Assembly: GCA_042091275.1 (NCBI GenBank)
Contig: JBELHR010000004.1
Coordinates: forward strand, 1 to 64,000
DNA from: JBELHR01 sp042091275
GTDB taxonomy: Bacteria; Bacteroidota; Bacteroidia; Flavobacteriales; Flavobacteriaceae
Reading direction: 5' to 3'
DNA: 64,000 bases
Positions 33,777 through 42,937 of the stretch are shown in pieces. A program made the position numbers and the translations under genes. Each line of letters starts with the position of its first letter. The stretch's first letter is position 1. The notes beneath the pieces are model-generated. The model was not told the origin of the DNA. It was given only the letters and a program-made list of their open reading frames with translations, and ran no database searches.

Positions 33777-35559
33777 TTGAAAAACTCTTTTTAACTAATT
33801 GGGCTTTTGACAAACCTATACTCTCTGTCAATTCCTCTAAACTAGCGTTTTTTATTTTTGATATGCTTCTAAAATCCTGAAATAACTTTTCTACAGTTTT
33901 GTCTCCAACTCCTTTAATCTCGTTTAAACTGGAGTTAATTGCCGATTTGGACCTTTTATTTCTATGAAAGCGAATCCCAAATCTATGGGCCTCGTTTCTC
34001 ATGAACTGAATTAACTTCAAAGATTCACTGCTCTTATCCAAATATAGGGGAACAGGATCTTCTGGATAATAAATCTCTTCCAATCGTTTAGCAATACCAA
34101 TGATAGCAATTTTACCTCTTAAACCCAAAAGGTCTAAACTCTTTACTGCCGAACTCAATTGTCCTTTCCCTCCATCGATAACAATTAATTGAGGTAGATT
34201 CTCCCCTTCTTGTAGGAGTCGCTTATATCTGCGGAAAACAACCTCCTCCATCGACGCGTAGTCGTCTGGTCCCTCCACCGTCTTGATATTAAATTGCCTG
34301 TAGTCCGCTTTGCTAGGCTTTGCATCCTTGAAAACAACACAAGCCGCAACTGGGTTAGTACCCTGAATATTGGAATTGTCAAAACACTCCATATGAGTCG
34401 GCAACTTCGAGAGGTTAAGATCTTTTTGAAGCTGACTCAAAATGCGATTGGCATGGCGTTCCGGGTCCACCAATTTGGTTTGTTTTATTTTTTCTTGTCT
34501 GGAGTATTTTGCGTTTCGCGTAGATAAATCCAAAATTTTCTTTTTGTCCCCTAGCTTTGGAACATACACTTTTATGTCTTCTCCAAGATCCAAAGAGAAG
34601 GGCAAATAAACATCTTTGGTTGTCAGATTATACCTAGCTCTTAACTCCATAATTGCAATTCTCAATATATCCTCATCGCTCTCGTCTAGTTTCTTTTTTA
34701 TTTCAGAAGTATGGGATTGAATAATACCTCCGTTGACGATTTTCATAAAATTGACATAAGCGTATCCCTCATCGGAAATAATGGAAAACACATCTACATT
34801 AGAAATGGCCGGATTGACTATAGTGGACTTGGATTGGTATGCTTTGAGCTGATCCAATTTATCTTTAAAAAGCTGGGCCTGCTCAAATTCCATATTCTCC
34901 GCAAACTCGTACATCTTTTGCTCCAGCTGTTGAATAGCCTCTTTAAAATTACCTTTTATAATCTGTTTAATCGATTCAATATTTTTTTTATAATCCTCTT
35001 CGTTCTGCAAACCCTCGCAGGGTCCGAGACAATTTTTTAAATGGTATTCTAAACAAACTTTGTATTTGTGAGAATCGATATTCGTTTTGTTCAAATCGAA
35101 GTTGCAGGTCCGCAAAGGATAGAGCTCCTTAATTAAGTCTAAAAGTGCCTTGATAACCTTTACAGCTGTATAAGGACCAAAATATTGACTGCCATCCTTG
35201 ATAACGTTACGAGTCATAAACACTCGGGGATAAGTCTCTTTTTTAATACAAATCCAAGGATAAGTCTTGTCGTCTTTTAAAAGGATATTATACCTAGGCT
35301 GGTATTTTTTGATAAGATTGTTTTCCAACAAAAGAGCATCTGTTTCTGTCTCGACAACAATAAATTCAATTTTGTGAATCTTTTTAACTAGCACCCTTGT
35401 CTTTCCAGAGTCGTGTTGCTTGTTGAAATAGGAGCTTACTCTCTTCTTTAGATTCTTTGCCTTACCCACATAGATTATGGTATTATCCTTATCGAAATAT
35501 TGATAAACGCCAGGAGAATTGGGTAAAACCTTTATTTGAATTGCTAAATCCGAAACCAT
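33760..35559 (-). CDS. uvrC: Excinuclease ABC subunit C
   Basis: 599 residues. GIY-YIG nuclease at 10-90 (LPNSPGVYQYFD, IIYVGKAKNLKKRV), UVR motif at about 200-235 (KEAIQQLEQKMYEFAENMEFEQA), RNase H-like second nuclease (ECFDNSNIQGTNPVA, VEGPDDYASMEEV, LIVIDGGKGQLSSA), and C-terminal helix-hairpin-helix (LNEIKGVGDKTVEKLFQDF). Makes both incisions in nucleotide excision repair with UvrA and UvrB. Overlaps the downstream patatin gene by 17 bases. Confidence 0.98.
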   Translation of the reverse strand: MVSDLAIQIKVLPNSPGVYQYFDKDNTIIYVGKAKNLKKRVSSYFNKQHDSGKTRVLVKKIHKIEFIVVETETDALLLENNLIKKYQPRYNILLKDDKTYPWICIKKETYPRVFMTRNVIKDGSQYFGPYTAVKVIKALLDLIKELYPLRTCNFDLNKTNIDSHKYKVCLEYHLKNCLGPCEGLQNEEDYKKNIESIKQIIKGNFKEAIQQLEQKMYEFAENMEFEQAQLFKDKLDQLKAYQSKSTIVNPAISNVDVFSIISDEGYAYVNFMKIVNGGIIQSHTSEIKKKLDESDEDILRIAIMELRARYNLTTKDVYLPFSLDLGEDIKVYVPKLGDKKKILDLSTRNAKYSRQEKIKQTKLVDPERHANRILSQLQKDLNLSKLPTHMECFDNSNIQGTNPVAACVVFKDAKPSKADYRQFNIKTVEGPDDYASMEEVVFRRYKRLLQEGENLPQLIVIDGGKGQLSSAVKSLDLLGLRGKIAIIGIAKRLEEIYYPEDPVPLYLDKSSESLKLIQFMRNEAHRFGIRFHRNKRSKSAINSSLNEIKGVGDKTVEKLFQDFRSISKIKNASLEELTESIGLSKAQLVKKSFSNEEIV

Positions 35560-35651
35560 GGTTAAAATTAACTATTAAAAAGCAATATTGAACAATCATA
35601 TGCCTATTGAATTGAATTTTGTATTTTCGTGTAAACCTTAAATTAAAAATT

Positions 35652-36029
35652 TTGAAATCCTTTTTTGTAAAATTCTTACTCATTTTAGTCGGGGCAATCG
35701 GACTATTTTTCCTCATATTTTCAAATATTGATTATAGCGACGGATATCGCGCGGGAAGAATCGTAAAAGTCTCTTCAAAAGGTGCAATTTTCAAGACCAT
35801 AGAAGGGCAACTGGAGATTGACGCATTTGGGGCAATCAAAGGCAATAACCAATTCTCTCAAACCTTTCTTTTTAGTGTCGAGGACAATCCAAAATTATTA
35901 GAGGAATTGAGGGAGGCTTCCCTAGAAGGGGAACGCGTAAATTTATTTTATAAAGAAAAGTATTTTCGCTTTTTTTGGAAAGGAGATACTAAGTATATAG
36001 TGTATAAAATAGAACGAACAAATAATTAA
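35652..36029 (+). CDS. Small membrane-anchored protein of unknown function
   Basis: 125 residues if it starts at the TTG at 35652 (MKSFFVKFLL). No ATG is available, and the TTG at 35619 lies too far upstream and probably in the promoter. One membrane helix at about 7-25 is followed by the pattern YSDGYRAGRIVKVSSKGAIFKTIEGQLEI and a beta-rich C-terminal part. I have seen similar proteins in flavobacteria, sometimes mislabelled 6-phosphogluconate dehydrogenase, with no known function. Lies 2 bases before the DUF481 gene. Confidence 0.72.
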   Translation: MKSFFVKFLLILVGAIGLFFLIFSNIDYSDGYRAGRIVKVSSKGAIFKTIEGQLEIDAFGAIKGNNQFSQTFLFSVEDNPKLLEELREASLEGERVNLFYKEKYFRFFWKGDTKYIVYKIERTNN

Positions 36030-36031
36030 AA

Positions 36032-37048
36032 ATGCTTAGAAACCTGCTTCTAGTTGTTGTTTTCGCAACAATTTCCTTTTCTGGATTTTCTCAAAATGAC
36101 ACCATCCGCTTTTCAAAAAACCAAACCATTGTAGGGGAATTAAAAAAAATGGATCGAGGGGTTTTCGGTATTGAGACCTCTTATTCCGACAAAGACTTTG
36201 CAGTTGAGTGGAAAGAAGTCACTTATATTTCCTCCAAATCTCATTTCTTGATCACTTCCAAAAATGGGAGAAGAGTCGATGGATACATAGAAACTGTGGG
36301 AGACAGAATGCTAAAAATTACCAGTAAAGACGGCAGTGAATACAATTATGCATTTGACGATATTGTGTTTCTAAATACGATAAAAGATAGTTTTTGGGAT
36401 CAAGCCTATGCAACTGTGGATGTCGGACTGAATTTAACCAAGGCAAATTCCTATAAGCAGACTAGTTTTAATACTAACTTTGGATATATTGGAAAACAAT
36501 GGTCGGTGGACTTTTTATACTCCTCTCTTAGATCTTCCCAAGACTCCGTTCGAGAAACTAATAGAAACAACGGTAGTCTTGTGATGAAGTATTTTTTAAA
36601 AAAGGATTGGTATATAGTGGGGTCACTATCCTCTCTATCCAATACAGAGCAAAATCTAGACCTTCGTATCAACAGTACCCTCGGTATGGGTAAATATCTT
36701 ATACACACCAACAGAACCTATTGGGGAGTTTCCTTGGGAACCAACTCCAACCGAGAGCAATATTTTTCAGACAGCGAGCCCTCTTTTAGTTGGGAGGCCG
36801 TGGTCGGAACAGAACTCAATCTCTTTGATATCGGAGATTTAAGCCTTTTGACCAAAGTAGATGTTTATTACGGTTTTGGGCAAGATGGTAGATGGAGAAC
36901 AGATTACAACCTAAACACCAAATACGATCTACCACTAAATTTTTACGTAAATCTGAATTTGAGTGTCAATTACGATTCACAACCCTCCGATGGCGGATCC
37001 AATACCGATTACGTCATTACGACAGGTTTTGGTTGGTCTCTAGATTAA
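36032..37048 (+). CDS. DUF481 outer-membrane protein
   Basis: 338 residues with signal peptide at 1-20 (cut after GFSQ). The first part (25-125) has short repeated beta units (GELKKMDRGVFGIETSYSD, GYIETVGDRMLKI). From about 130 on, alternating strands form a DUF481/YdiY-like barrel ending DYVITTGFGWSLD. Function unknown in this family. It is co-transcribed with the preceding small membrane protein. Confidence 0.85.
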   Translation: MLRNLLLVVVFATISFSGFSQNDTIRFSKNQTIVGELKKMDRGVFGIETSYSDKDFAVEWKEVTYISSKSHFLITSKNGRRVDGYIETVGDRMLKITSKDGSEYNYAFDDIVFLNTIKDSFWDQAYATVDVGLNLTKANSYKQTSFNTNFGYIGKQWSVDFLYSSLRSSQDSVRETNRNNGSLVMKYFLKKDWYIVGSLSSLSNTEQNLDLRINSTLGMGKYLIHTNRTYWGVSLGTNSNREQYFSDSEPSFSWEAVVGTELNLFDIGDLSLLTKVDVYYGFGQDGRWRTDYNLNTKYDLPLNFYVNLNLSVNYDSQPSDGGSNTDYVITTGFGWSLD

Positions 37049-37056
37049 ATAAGTTG

Positions 37057-37064
37057 TACTTTTG
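37057..37064 (+). promoter_or_regulatory. -7 element for the PhnA-like gene
   Basis: TACTTTTG fits TAnnTTTG and ends ten bases before the ATG at 37075. A TTG at 37033-37035, inside the last codons of the DUF481 gene, could be the -33 element with a 21-base spacer. Confidence 0.5.
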
Positions 37065-37074
37065 ACAAAAAAGT

Positions 37075-37653
37075 ATGTCTTTTATAGAGCAACTAAAACA
37101 GAGGAGTGGAAATACCTGTGAAATCTGCCAAAGCTCAGATCAAAACTCGGTATATCGGGTCCCTCCATCGAGAATTGATAGCGTAGATACCAGTCTCATC
37201 GTTTGCAATCCGTGTAAATCCCAAATTGAAAAGGAATCTCCGATGTCAGCAGACCATTGGCGTTGCTTAAACGACTCTATTTGGAGTGAACACGATGCGG
37301 TAAAAGTGGTTTCTTGGAGAATGCTACAAAGATTGAGAAATGAAGGCTGGCCCCAAGATTTAATCGACATGCTGTATTTAACTCCTGATCTGGAAACATT
37401 TGCCAGAGCTTCCGGGGATCATCTCGAAGAAAAAGACCTCATCATTCACAGGGATTCAAACGGAGTACAGCTCGAAAGCGGGGATCAAGTTGTTTTGATA
37501 AAGGATTTAAATGTCAAAGGAGGAGGATTTACCGCCAAAAGAGGAACGGTAGTCAAACGCATCAGTCTAGTTCATGACAATGAGGATCAAATTGAAGGTA
37601 AGATCGATGGGCAACACATCGTTATACTCACTAAATTTGTTAAAAAGGTATAA
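37075..37653 (+). CDS. PhnA/YjdM family protein
   Basis: 192 residues. N-terminal zinc-ribbon-like part with CEICQSS (C14, C17) and VCNPCKSQI (two further cysteines). The C-terminal PhnA domain (about 120-192) contains SNGVQLESGDQVVLIKDLNVKGGGFTAKRGTVVK and a final HIVILTKFVKKV. Despite the name, YjdM/PhnA is not a phosphonate-degrading enzyme in most bacteria and its role is unclear. Monocistronic by spacing. Confidence 0.9.
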   Translation: MSFIEQLKQRSGNTCEICQSSDQNSVYRVPPSRIDSVDTSLIVCNPCKSQIEKESPMSADHWRCLNDSIWSEHDAVKVVSWRMLQRLRNEGWPQDLIDMLYLTPDLETFARASGDHLEEKDLIIHRDSNGVQLESGDQVVLIKDLNVKGGGFTAKRGTVVKRISLVHDNEDQIEGKIDGQHIVILTKFVKKV

Positions 37654-37692
37654 AATTTCTCTTTTTGGAATATTTTTTGATTTATTGTAATC

Positions 37693-38361
37693 ATGAAGCT
37701 ATTTAAATACATATCGATTTTTTCACTCGTTCTATGCGCTACTGGCTACGCTCAGGAAAAAGACAGTTCACGCACAGTTAGAGATGCTTCTGGAGGAGGA
37801 GAAAAGATAATCCTTGGCATTCCTGCATCCAATGCCAAAAGCAGTCCCACGCAGCCTAAGATAGCTCGAAATCCCGGAGATGCAGGCAAATTAAATCCCG
37901 AGAGAGCAAACAACATACCTTCCAAGACGGAAAAAAGAGCCTTTGGACCGACTGAAATACCCAAGGATGTATATGTGCCTAAATTTTGGGACGGAAAAGA
38001 CAAGGGAAATGAAAAGCTCCAAATAGCCCAATATTTGGGTCACATAGAACTGAACACGGACAAACTTAGAATAGAATGCAGGGACTTCGCTTATGTAGAT
38101 GGCGACCGAGTTAGGGTATATCTAAATGGGGTTTTAAAAAAATCTAACGTACTTCTGGATGGACATTATTTTATTATAGAATTACCTTTGGAAAAAGGCT
38201 TTAACAAAATTGACATACAGGCCATCAATCAAGGTGTTTCCGGTCCAAATACAGCTCAATTTATTGTATACGACGGAAACGGTCGTTTGGTCTCTACCAA
38301 AAAGTGGAATCTTTTAACTGGAGAAGCCGCAAGTCTCTCAGTTATGAGGAAAAACGATTAA
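37693..38361 (+). CDS. Secreted protein of unknown function with a conserved C-terminal beta domain
   Basis: 222 residues. Signal peptide at 1-20 (cut after TGYAQ). Residues 21-105 are low-complexity, rich in S, P, K and N, and probably disordered. Residues about 110-222 form a compact beta-rich domain: YLGHIELNTDKLRIECRDF, DGDRVRVYLNGVL, FNKIDIQAINQGVSGPNTAQF. I recall similar proteins beside lspA in other Flavobacteriia. No catalytic motif is evident; it may be a carbohydrate-binding-like or Ig-like fold. Its stop overlaps lspA's by 4 bases. Confidence 0.75.
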   Translation: MKLFKYISIFSLVLCATGYAQEKDSSRTVRDASGGGEKIILGIPASNAKSSPTQPKIARNPGDAGKLNPERANNIPSKTEKRAFGPTEIPKDVYVPKFWDGKDKGNEKLQIAQYLGHIELNTDKLRIECRDFAYVDGDRVRVYLNGVLKKSNVLLDGHYFIIELPLEKGFNKIDIQAINQGVSGPNTAQFIVYDGNGRLVSTKKWNLLTGEAASLSVMRKND

Positions 38362-38957
38362 GCAGCTTTTTTTGCTGGGAAAACTGTTTTGTTGAATAAA
38401 ATCAATAAAACCATACCCAAGAATATGGCAGAATCCGCTAGGTTAAAGATGGCATTAAAAAAAGTAAAATGTCTACCACCAACAATCGGTAGCCAATCCG
38501 GAAGAAACCCTCTCCACATAGGAAAATAGAGCATATCTACTACCTTGCCATAAAATAATTTGCCATATGGTTCTCCGCTGAAAAGAGTAGCGACCTGGCC
38601 GTGGCTGTGGTCAAAAATGACACCATACCACACCGAATCAATTATATTACCCATAGCACCAGCCAGAATAAAGGAAATTGCGATCAAAAGAACCCGTGGG
38701 GCTTTTTCAGATACCGATTTAAACAACCAGTAGAAAATTCCTCCCACAGCAAATATTCTAAATATGGTCAAGGCGAGCTTACCCCAAGAACCTCCGATTT
38801 CAGCTCCCCAAGCAGCACCGTTGTTTTCGATGAAATGTATTCTAAACCAATCAAAAACGACAATTTCCTCTCCTAAGATAAAATGTGTTTTGACATAAAT
38901 CTTGGACCATTGATCTAAAATTATCAGGATAGTAGTTAAAGCGATATACTTTCTCAT
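38358..38957 (-). CDS. lspA: Lipoprotein signal peptidase LspA
   Basis: 199 residues with four membrane helices, slightly longer than E. coli LspA (164). The catalytic aspartates are in GAMGNIIDSVWYGVIFDH and IFNLADSAIFLG. The family motif FIENNGAAWG precedes them. Removes the signal peptide of lipidated prolipoproteins such as GldD and the other lipoproteins in this window. Follows dksA after a terminator-like hairpin, as in the conserved ileS-dksA-lspA order. Confidence 0.96.
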   Translation of the reverse strand: MRKYIALTTILIILDQWSKIYVKTHFILGEEIVVFDWFRIHFIENNGAAWGAEIGGSWGKLALTIFRIFAVGGIFYWLFKSVSEKAPRVLLIAISFILAGAMGNIIDSVWYGVIFDHSHGQVATLFSGEPYGKLFYGKVVDMLYFPMWRGFLPDWLPIVGGRHFTFFNAIFNLADSAIFLGMVLLILFNKTVFPAKKAA

Positions 38958-38973
38958 CTAAATCTATTTTCGT

Positions 38974-39000
38974 AAAAAAAAGCTGCGTTTTCGCGCAGCC
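38974..39000 (-). terminator. Rho-independent terminator after the dksA-like gene
   Basis: Six-bp GC-rich stem GCTGCG/CGCAGC (38982-38987 and 38994-38999), six-base loop, and an eight-base U tract on the minus strand. It lies 21 bases after the dksA-like stop and 16 bases before lspA, so lspA needs readthrough or a promoter of its own, which I cannot see clearly. Confidence 0.85.
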
Positions 39001-39020
39001 TTTTCGAAGTCATTTATAAT

Positions 39021-39398
39021 TTATTGCCTCTTTTTAGCTTCTATACTAAGCGTTGCATGAGGAACCAATTTAAGGCGTTCCTTTTGGATCAATTTACCAG
39101 TGACACGGCAAACACCATATGTTTTGTTTTCGATGCGAAGAAGAGCGTTTCTCAAATCCCTCAAGAATTTTTCTTGACGGATAGCAAGTTGAACATTTGC
39201 CTCTTTTGACATAGTCTCAGAACCTTCTTCAAATGCCTTGAAGGTTGGGGATGTATCATCAGTCCCATTACTAGCACCGTTTCTGTAGGAGCTATTTAAT
39301 AGACTCAAATCCTCTTCGGCTCTCGCTACTTTTTTTAAGATAATTTCTTTGAATTCAGCCAAATCACTGTCTGAATATCGAACTACATTGTCTGTCAT
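39021..39398 (-). CDS. TraR/DksA family protein with degenerate zinc finger
   Basis: 125 residues. N-terminal coiled-coil helices (about 10-92) and the C-terminal DksA-like patch YGVCRVTGKLIQKERLKLVPHATL. Only one of the four finger cysteines remains (C97). The position of the second reads T100 and the later pair is replaced around PHAT. DksA-type proteins act through the RNA polymerase secondary channel. Four bases after ileS, likely the same transcript. Confidence 0.9.
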   Translation of the reverse strand: MTDNVVRYSDSDLAEFKEIILKKVARAEEDLSLLNSSYRNGASNGTDDTSPTFKAFEEGSETMSKEANVQLAIRQEKFLRDLRNALLRIENKTYGVCRVTGKLIQKERLKLVPHATLSIEAKKRQ

Positions 39399-39402
39399 AA
39401 CA

Positions 39403-42400
39403 TTAGATTTTTTGAATTAATACGCAACTTTTAATATCGTCAAACTCAATTTCCGTTCCATGAGTTACCTCTTTGTCAAAATTCAATTCTGCCGTGAGGG
39501 TCTCATTCATAATATAATCGAGGTTTTCTCCAACCGCCAGCTCCAACTCATCTTGAGATTGTATGCTCAAAGAAATCTTGTCGGTAACCTCCAAACCGGA
39601 GTCTTTTCTCAAATTTTGCACGCGATTTATCAATTCTCGCGCTATACCTTCATTTTTTAACTTTGGGCTTATGCTCACATCCAATGCAACGGTAATTCCA
39701 TTGGCGTTAGAAACTAACCACCCCTCGATATCTTGAGAGGTTATCTCCACCTCGCTTAGGGTTAAATCTACAAAATTTCCATCGAGTTCTAAAGTGATTT
39801 TTCCTTCTTTTTCGATGATATTTATCTCCTCTTGTCCAAAGTTTTGAATCGCTTGACCAACCGATCTCATATTTTTACCAAATCTTGGACCAAGAACCTT
39901 AAAATTGGGCTTAATTTGTTTTACCAAAATATCGGAAGCATCGTCAATCAAATCAATTTCTTTGACATTTACCTCAGAGATAATTAGATCTTCAACAGCC
40001 AGAATATCCTCTCTGTCTTGATCTCCAAGCACCGGAATCATGATCTTTTGCAAGGGCTGTCTCACCTTTATGGATTCCTTTTTTCTCAGGGATAATACCA
40101 TAGAAGATATGCGTTGGGCTTTTTGCATCTTTCTCTCTAGATCGCTGTCGATCAAATCTCCGTCGCTAAGAGGAAATTTAGCTAAATGAACCGATTCAAA
40201 ACCTTCCAAAACAGTTCCGTTTATCAAATCTTTATAGAGATTATCTGCAAAAAATGGTGCTATTGGCGCCGAGAGTTTTGCCACCTCAATCATACAAGTA
40301 AATAGTGTTTGGTAGGCAGAAATTTTATCTTGTCCATATTCACCTTTCCAAAATCTTCTTCTGCACAATCGAACATACCAATTACTGAGGTTCTCTGTGA
40401 CAAAATTTTGAATGGCACGTGCTGCTCTTGTAGGTTCGTAAGCCTCGTAAAACTTATCTACGTCTGCTATTAGCGTATTTAGCTCCGATAATACCCAACG
40501 ATCGATCTCCGGTCTTTCACTCGGAGACAAATCCTTTTCTGAATAATCAAATCCATCAATATTTGCGTAGAGTGTAAAAAAGCTATAAGTGTTGTAAAGT
40601 GTTCCAAAAAACTTCCTTCTAACCTCATCAATACCCTCGACGTCAAACTTTAAGTTATCCCAAGGATTTGCGTTTGAAATCATATACCATCTCGTAGCAT
40701 CTGGTCCATAGACATCCATGGTTTCAAAAGGATCAATTCCATTGCCTAAACGCTTAGACATCTTTTTACCAAATTTATCCAATACAAGACCGTTAGAAAC
40801 CACATTTTTATAAGCTACAGAATCAAATACCATGGTACCGATAGCGTGAAGAGTATAGAACCAACCACGAGTCTGATCCACTCCTTCTGCTATAAAATCT
40901 GCAGGGAAAAACTTTCCTTCATCGATCAAGTCTTTGTTTTCAAACGGATAATGCCATTGGGCATAAGGCATGGATCCTGAATCAAACCAAACATCGATTA
41001 GATCCGATTCTCTGTTCATTGGTTTACCACTTGGAGAAACCAATACAATCTTGTCTACTATATTTTTGTGCAAGTCTATCTTATCGTAATTGGACTCTGT
41101 CATGTCACCAACTACAAAATCTTTAAAGGGATCTTCTGACATAAACCCAGCATCAATAGACTTTGCAATCTCCATTTTCAAGTCCTCGACAGAAGATACA
41201 AATGTAGTCTCCTCCCCTTCCTCTGTTCTCCATATTGGAAGCGGAATTCCCCAATATCTAGATCGAGATAAGTTCCAATCGTTTGCATTTTTTAACCAAT
41301 TCCCAAAACGACCTTCTCCCGTGGACTTGGGTTTCCAGTTGATGGTTTCATTTAGATCAAACATATGATCTCTCTGCTCGGTAACCTTGACGAACCAAGA
41401 ATCTAGAGGGTAGTATAAAACAGGTTTATCTGTTCTCCAACAGTGTGGGTAACTGTGTTTGTATTTTTCGACATGAAAGGCCTTGTTTTCCTCTTTTAAT
41501 TGAATAGCCAACTCTACATCGACAGAACGCTCCGGCATTTCTTCTTGAGAATAATACTCGTTTTTGACGTATTTACCTGCATAAGGTCCCACGTGCTTTG
41601 TGAATTTTCCTTGCAAATCAACTAGTGGAACAGGGTTCCCGGCATCGTCCAAGACTAGCATTGGAGGGATTTCTGGACTAGCTTGTTTGGCAACTAAAGC
41701 ATCGTCTGCCCCAAAAGTAGGTGCTGTATGTACAATACCTGTACCGTCTTCGGTGGTCACAAAATCTCCCGGAATGACTCTAAATGCGTCTTGTGCATTC
41801 TCAAAGGGCGTGCAAAGTGGTAATAACTGCTCGTAACGAGATTCCAAAATGTCTTCTCCTTTAAAAGTGTCGACTAATAGGTAAGGTATTTTCTTTGAAT
41901 CTGATGCGTAGGAATTCAATTCCTGATCTTCTTGAACGAGGGTATACTTTTTGCCAAACTGTTTTCCTAGCAAATCTTTAGCTAGAATGACTTGAATCGG
42001 CTCGTGAGTATATTGATTAAAAGTCTTGACCAATACGTAGTCGATTTTCTTTCCAACAGTCAAAGCCGTATTCGATGGCAATGTCCAAGGAGTCGTCGTC
42101 CATGCTAAGAAATAAACATCTCCTTCTAAATTCTTAAGGTTCTGTGGCAAACTGTCTTTTACAGCTTTAAACTGTGCGACAACTGTAGTATCTGTAACGT
42201 CTTGATAAGCTCCAGGCTGATTGATCTCATGAGAACTCAACCCAGTTCCTGCTTTTGGGGAATACGGTTGGATCGTATACCCTTTATACAACAAATTCTT
42301 TTTGTGAAGTTGTCCTAAAAGCCACCAAACAGATTCCATATATTTCGGTTTGTAGGTAACATAAGGATCTTCCATATCCACCCAATAACCAATTCGCTCT

Positions 42401-42810
42401 GTGAGATTATTCCATATATCCGTGTATTTCATCACCGCCTTTTTGCAGGCTTCGTTATACTCTTCAATACTGATTTTTGTACCTATATCTTCCTTGGTGA
42501 TACCCAACTCTTTTTCCACACCTAGCTCGACGGGTAAGCCGTGAGTATCCCAACCAGCTTTTCGTTTTACTTGAAAACCTTTCATGGTTTTGTAACGCGG
42601 AAAAATATCTTTAATTGTTCTTCCAATAACATGATGAATACCAGGGAGTCCGTTAGCAGATGGTGGCCCCTCAAAAAACACGTAAGGTTCCGCACCCTCG
42701 CGCTCTGACATACTCTTTTCAAAGATTTCGGAATCCTTCCAAAACGAAGCAACCTCCTCAGCGATTGTCGTCAGACTCAACCCTTTGTATTCTCTAAACT
42801 TATTAGTCAT
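39403..42810 (-). CDS. ileS: Isoleucine-tRNA ligase, IleRS2 type with GXHH signature
   Basis: 1135 residues. Class I synthetase. The first signature, HXGH in most enzymes, reads GIHH (57-60) in PPSANGLPGIHHVIGRTIKD. The second signature is KMSKR (about 681-685). A CP1 editing domain (about 190-400) and the anticodon-binding and C-terminal domains are present in full. Length and the NGLPG context match the eukaryote-like IleRS2 group, known for mupirocin resistance. No T-box or other leader is seen in the 127 bases upstream. Downstream genes are dksA-like and lspA. Confidence 0.97.
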   Translation of the reverse strand: MTNKFREYKGLSLTTIAEEVASFWKDSEIFEKSMSEREGAEPYVFFEGPPSANGLPGIHHVIGRTIKDIFPRYKTMKGFQVKRKAGWDTHGLPVELGVEKELGITKEDIGTKISIEEYNEACKKAVMKYTDIWNNLTERIGYWVDMEDPYVTYKPKYMESVWWLLGQLHKKNLLYKGYTIQPYSPKAGTGLSSHEINQPGAYQDVTDTTVVAQFKAVKDSLPQNLKNLEGDVYFLAWTTTPWTLPSNTALTVGKKIDYVLVKTFNQYTHEPIQVILAKDLLGKQFGKKYTLVQEDQELNSYASDSKKIPYLLVDTFKGEDILESRYEQLLPLCTPFENAQDAFRVIPGDFVTTEDGTGIVHTAPTFGADDALVAKQASPEIPPMLVLDDAGNPVPLVDLQGKFTKHVGPYAGKYVKNEYYSQEEMPERSVDVELAIQLKEENKAFHVEKYKHSYPHCWRTDKPVLYYPLDSWFVKVTEQRDHMFDLNETINWKPKSTGEGRFGNWLKNANDWNLSRSRYWGIPLPIWRTEEGEETTFVSSVEDLKMEIAKSIDAGFMSEDPFKDFVVGDMTESNYDKIDLHKNIVDKIVLVSPSGKPMNRESDLIDVWFDSGSMPYAQWHYPFENKDLIDEGKFFPADFIAEGVDQTRGWFYTLHAIGTMVFDSVAYKNVVSNGLVLDKFGKKMSKRLGNGIDPFETMDVYGPDATRWYMISNANPWDNLKFDVEGIDEVRRKFFGTLYNTYSFFTLYANIDGFDYSEKDLSPSERPEIDRWVLSELNTLIADVDKFYEAYEPTRAARAIQNFVTENLSNWYVRLCRRRFWKGEYGQDKISAYQTLFTCMIEVAKLSAPIAPFFADNLYKDLINGTVLEGFESVHLAKFPLSDGDLIDSDLERKMQKAQRISSMVLSLRKKESIKVRQPLQKIMIPVLGDQDREDILAVEDLIISEVNVKEIDLIDDASDILVKQIKPNFKVLGPRFGKNMRSVGQAIQNFGQEEINIIEKEGKITLELDGNFVDLTLSEVEITSQDIEGWLVSNANGITVALDVSISPKLKNEGIARELINRVQNLRKDSGLEVTDKISLSIQSQDELELAVGENLDYIMNETLTAELNFDKEVTHGTEIEFDDIKSCVLIQKI

Positions 42811-42937
42811 ATTATTTCAATCTATTTAAGCTGCGAAATTAAATAAATTTTCCAACTTAAATCGGCAAATAATAGACAAAATTATCCCAGTAAGTATCTC
42901 TTAGAAAAGTAGTTATCAAGAGGAGTTTTCGAAACGA

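Noticed and set aside
42811..42937. T-box or other leader regulating ileS
   Set aside because: No stable stem array, T-box consensus or terminator is seen in the 127 AT-rich bases; one weak -7-like TAATTTTG on minus (42877-42884) is too far from the start to list.
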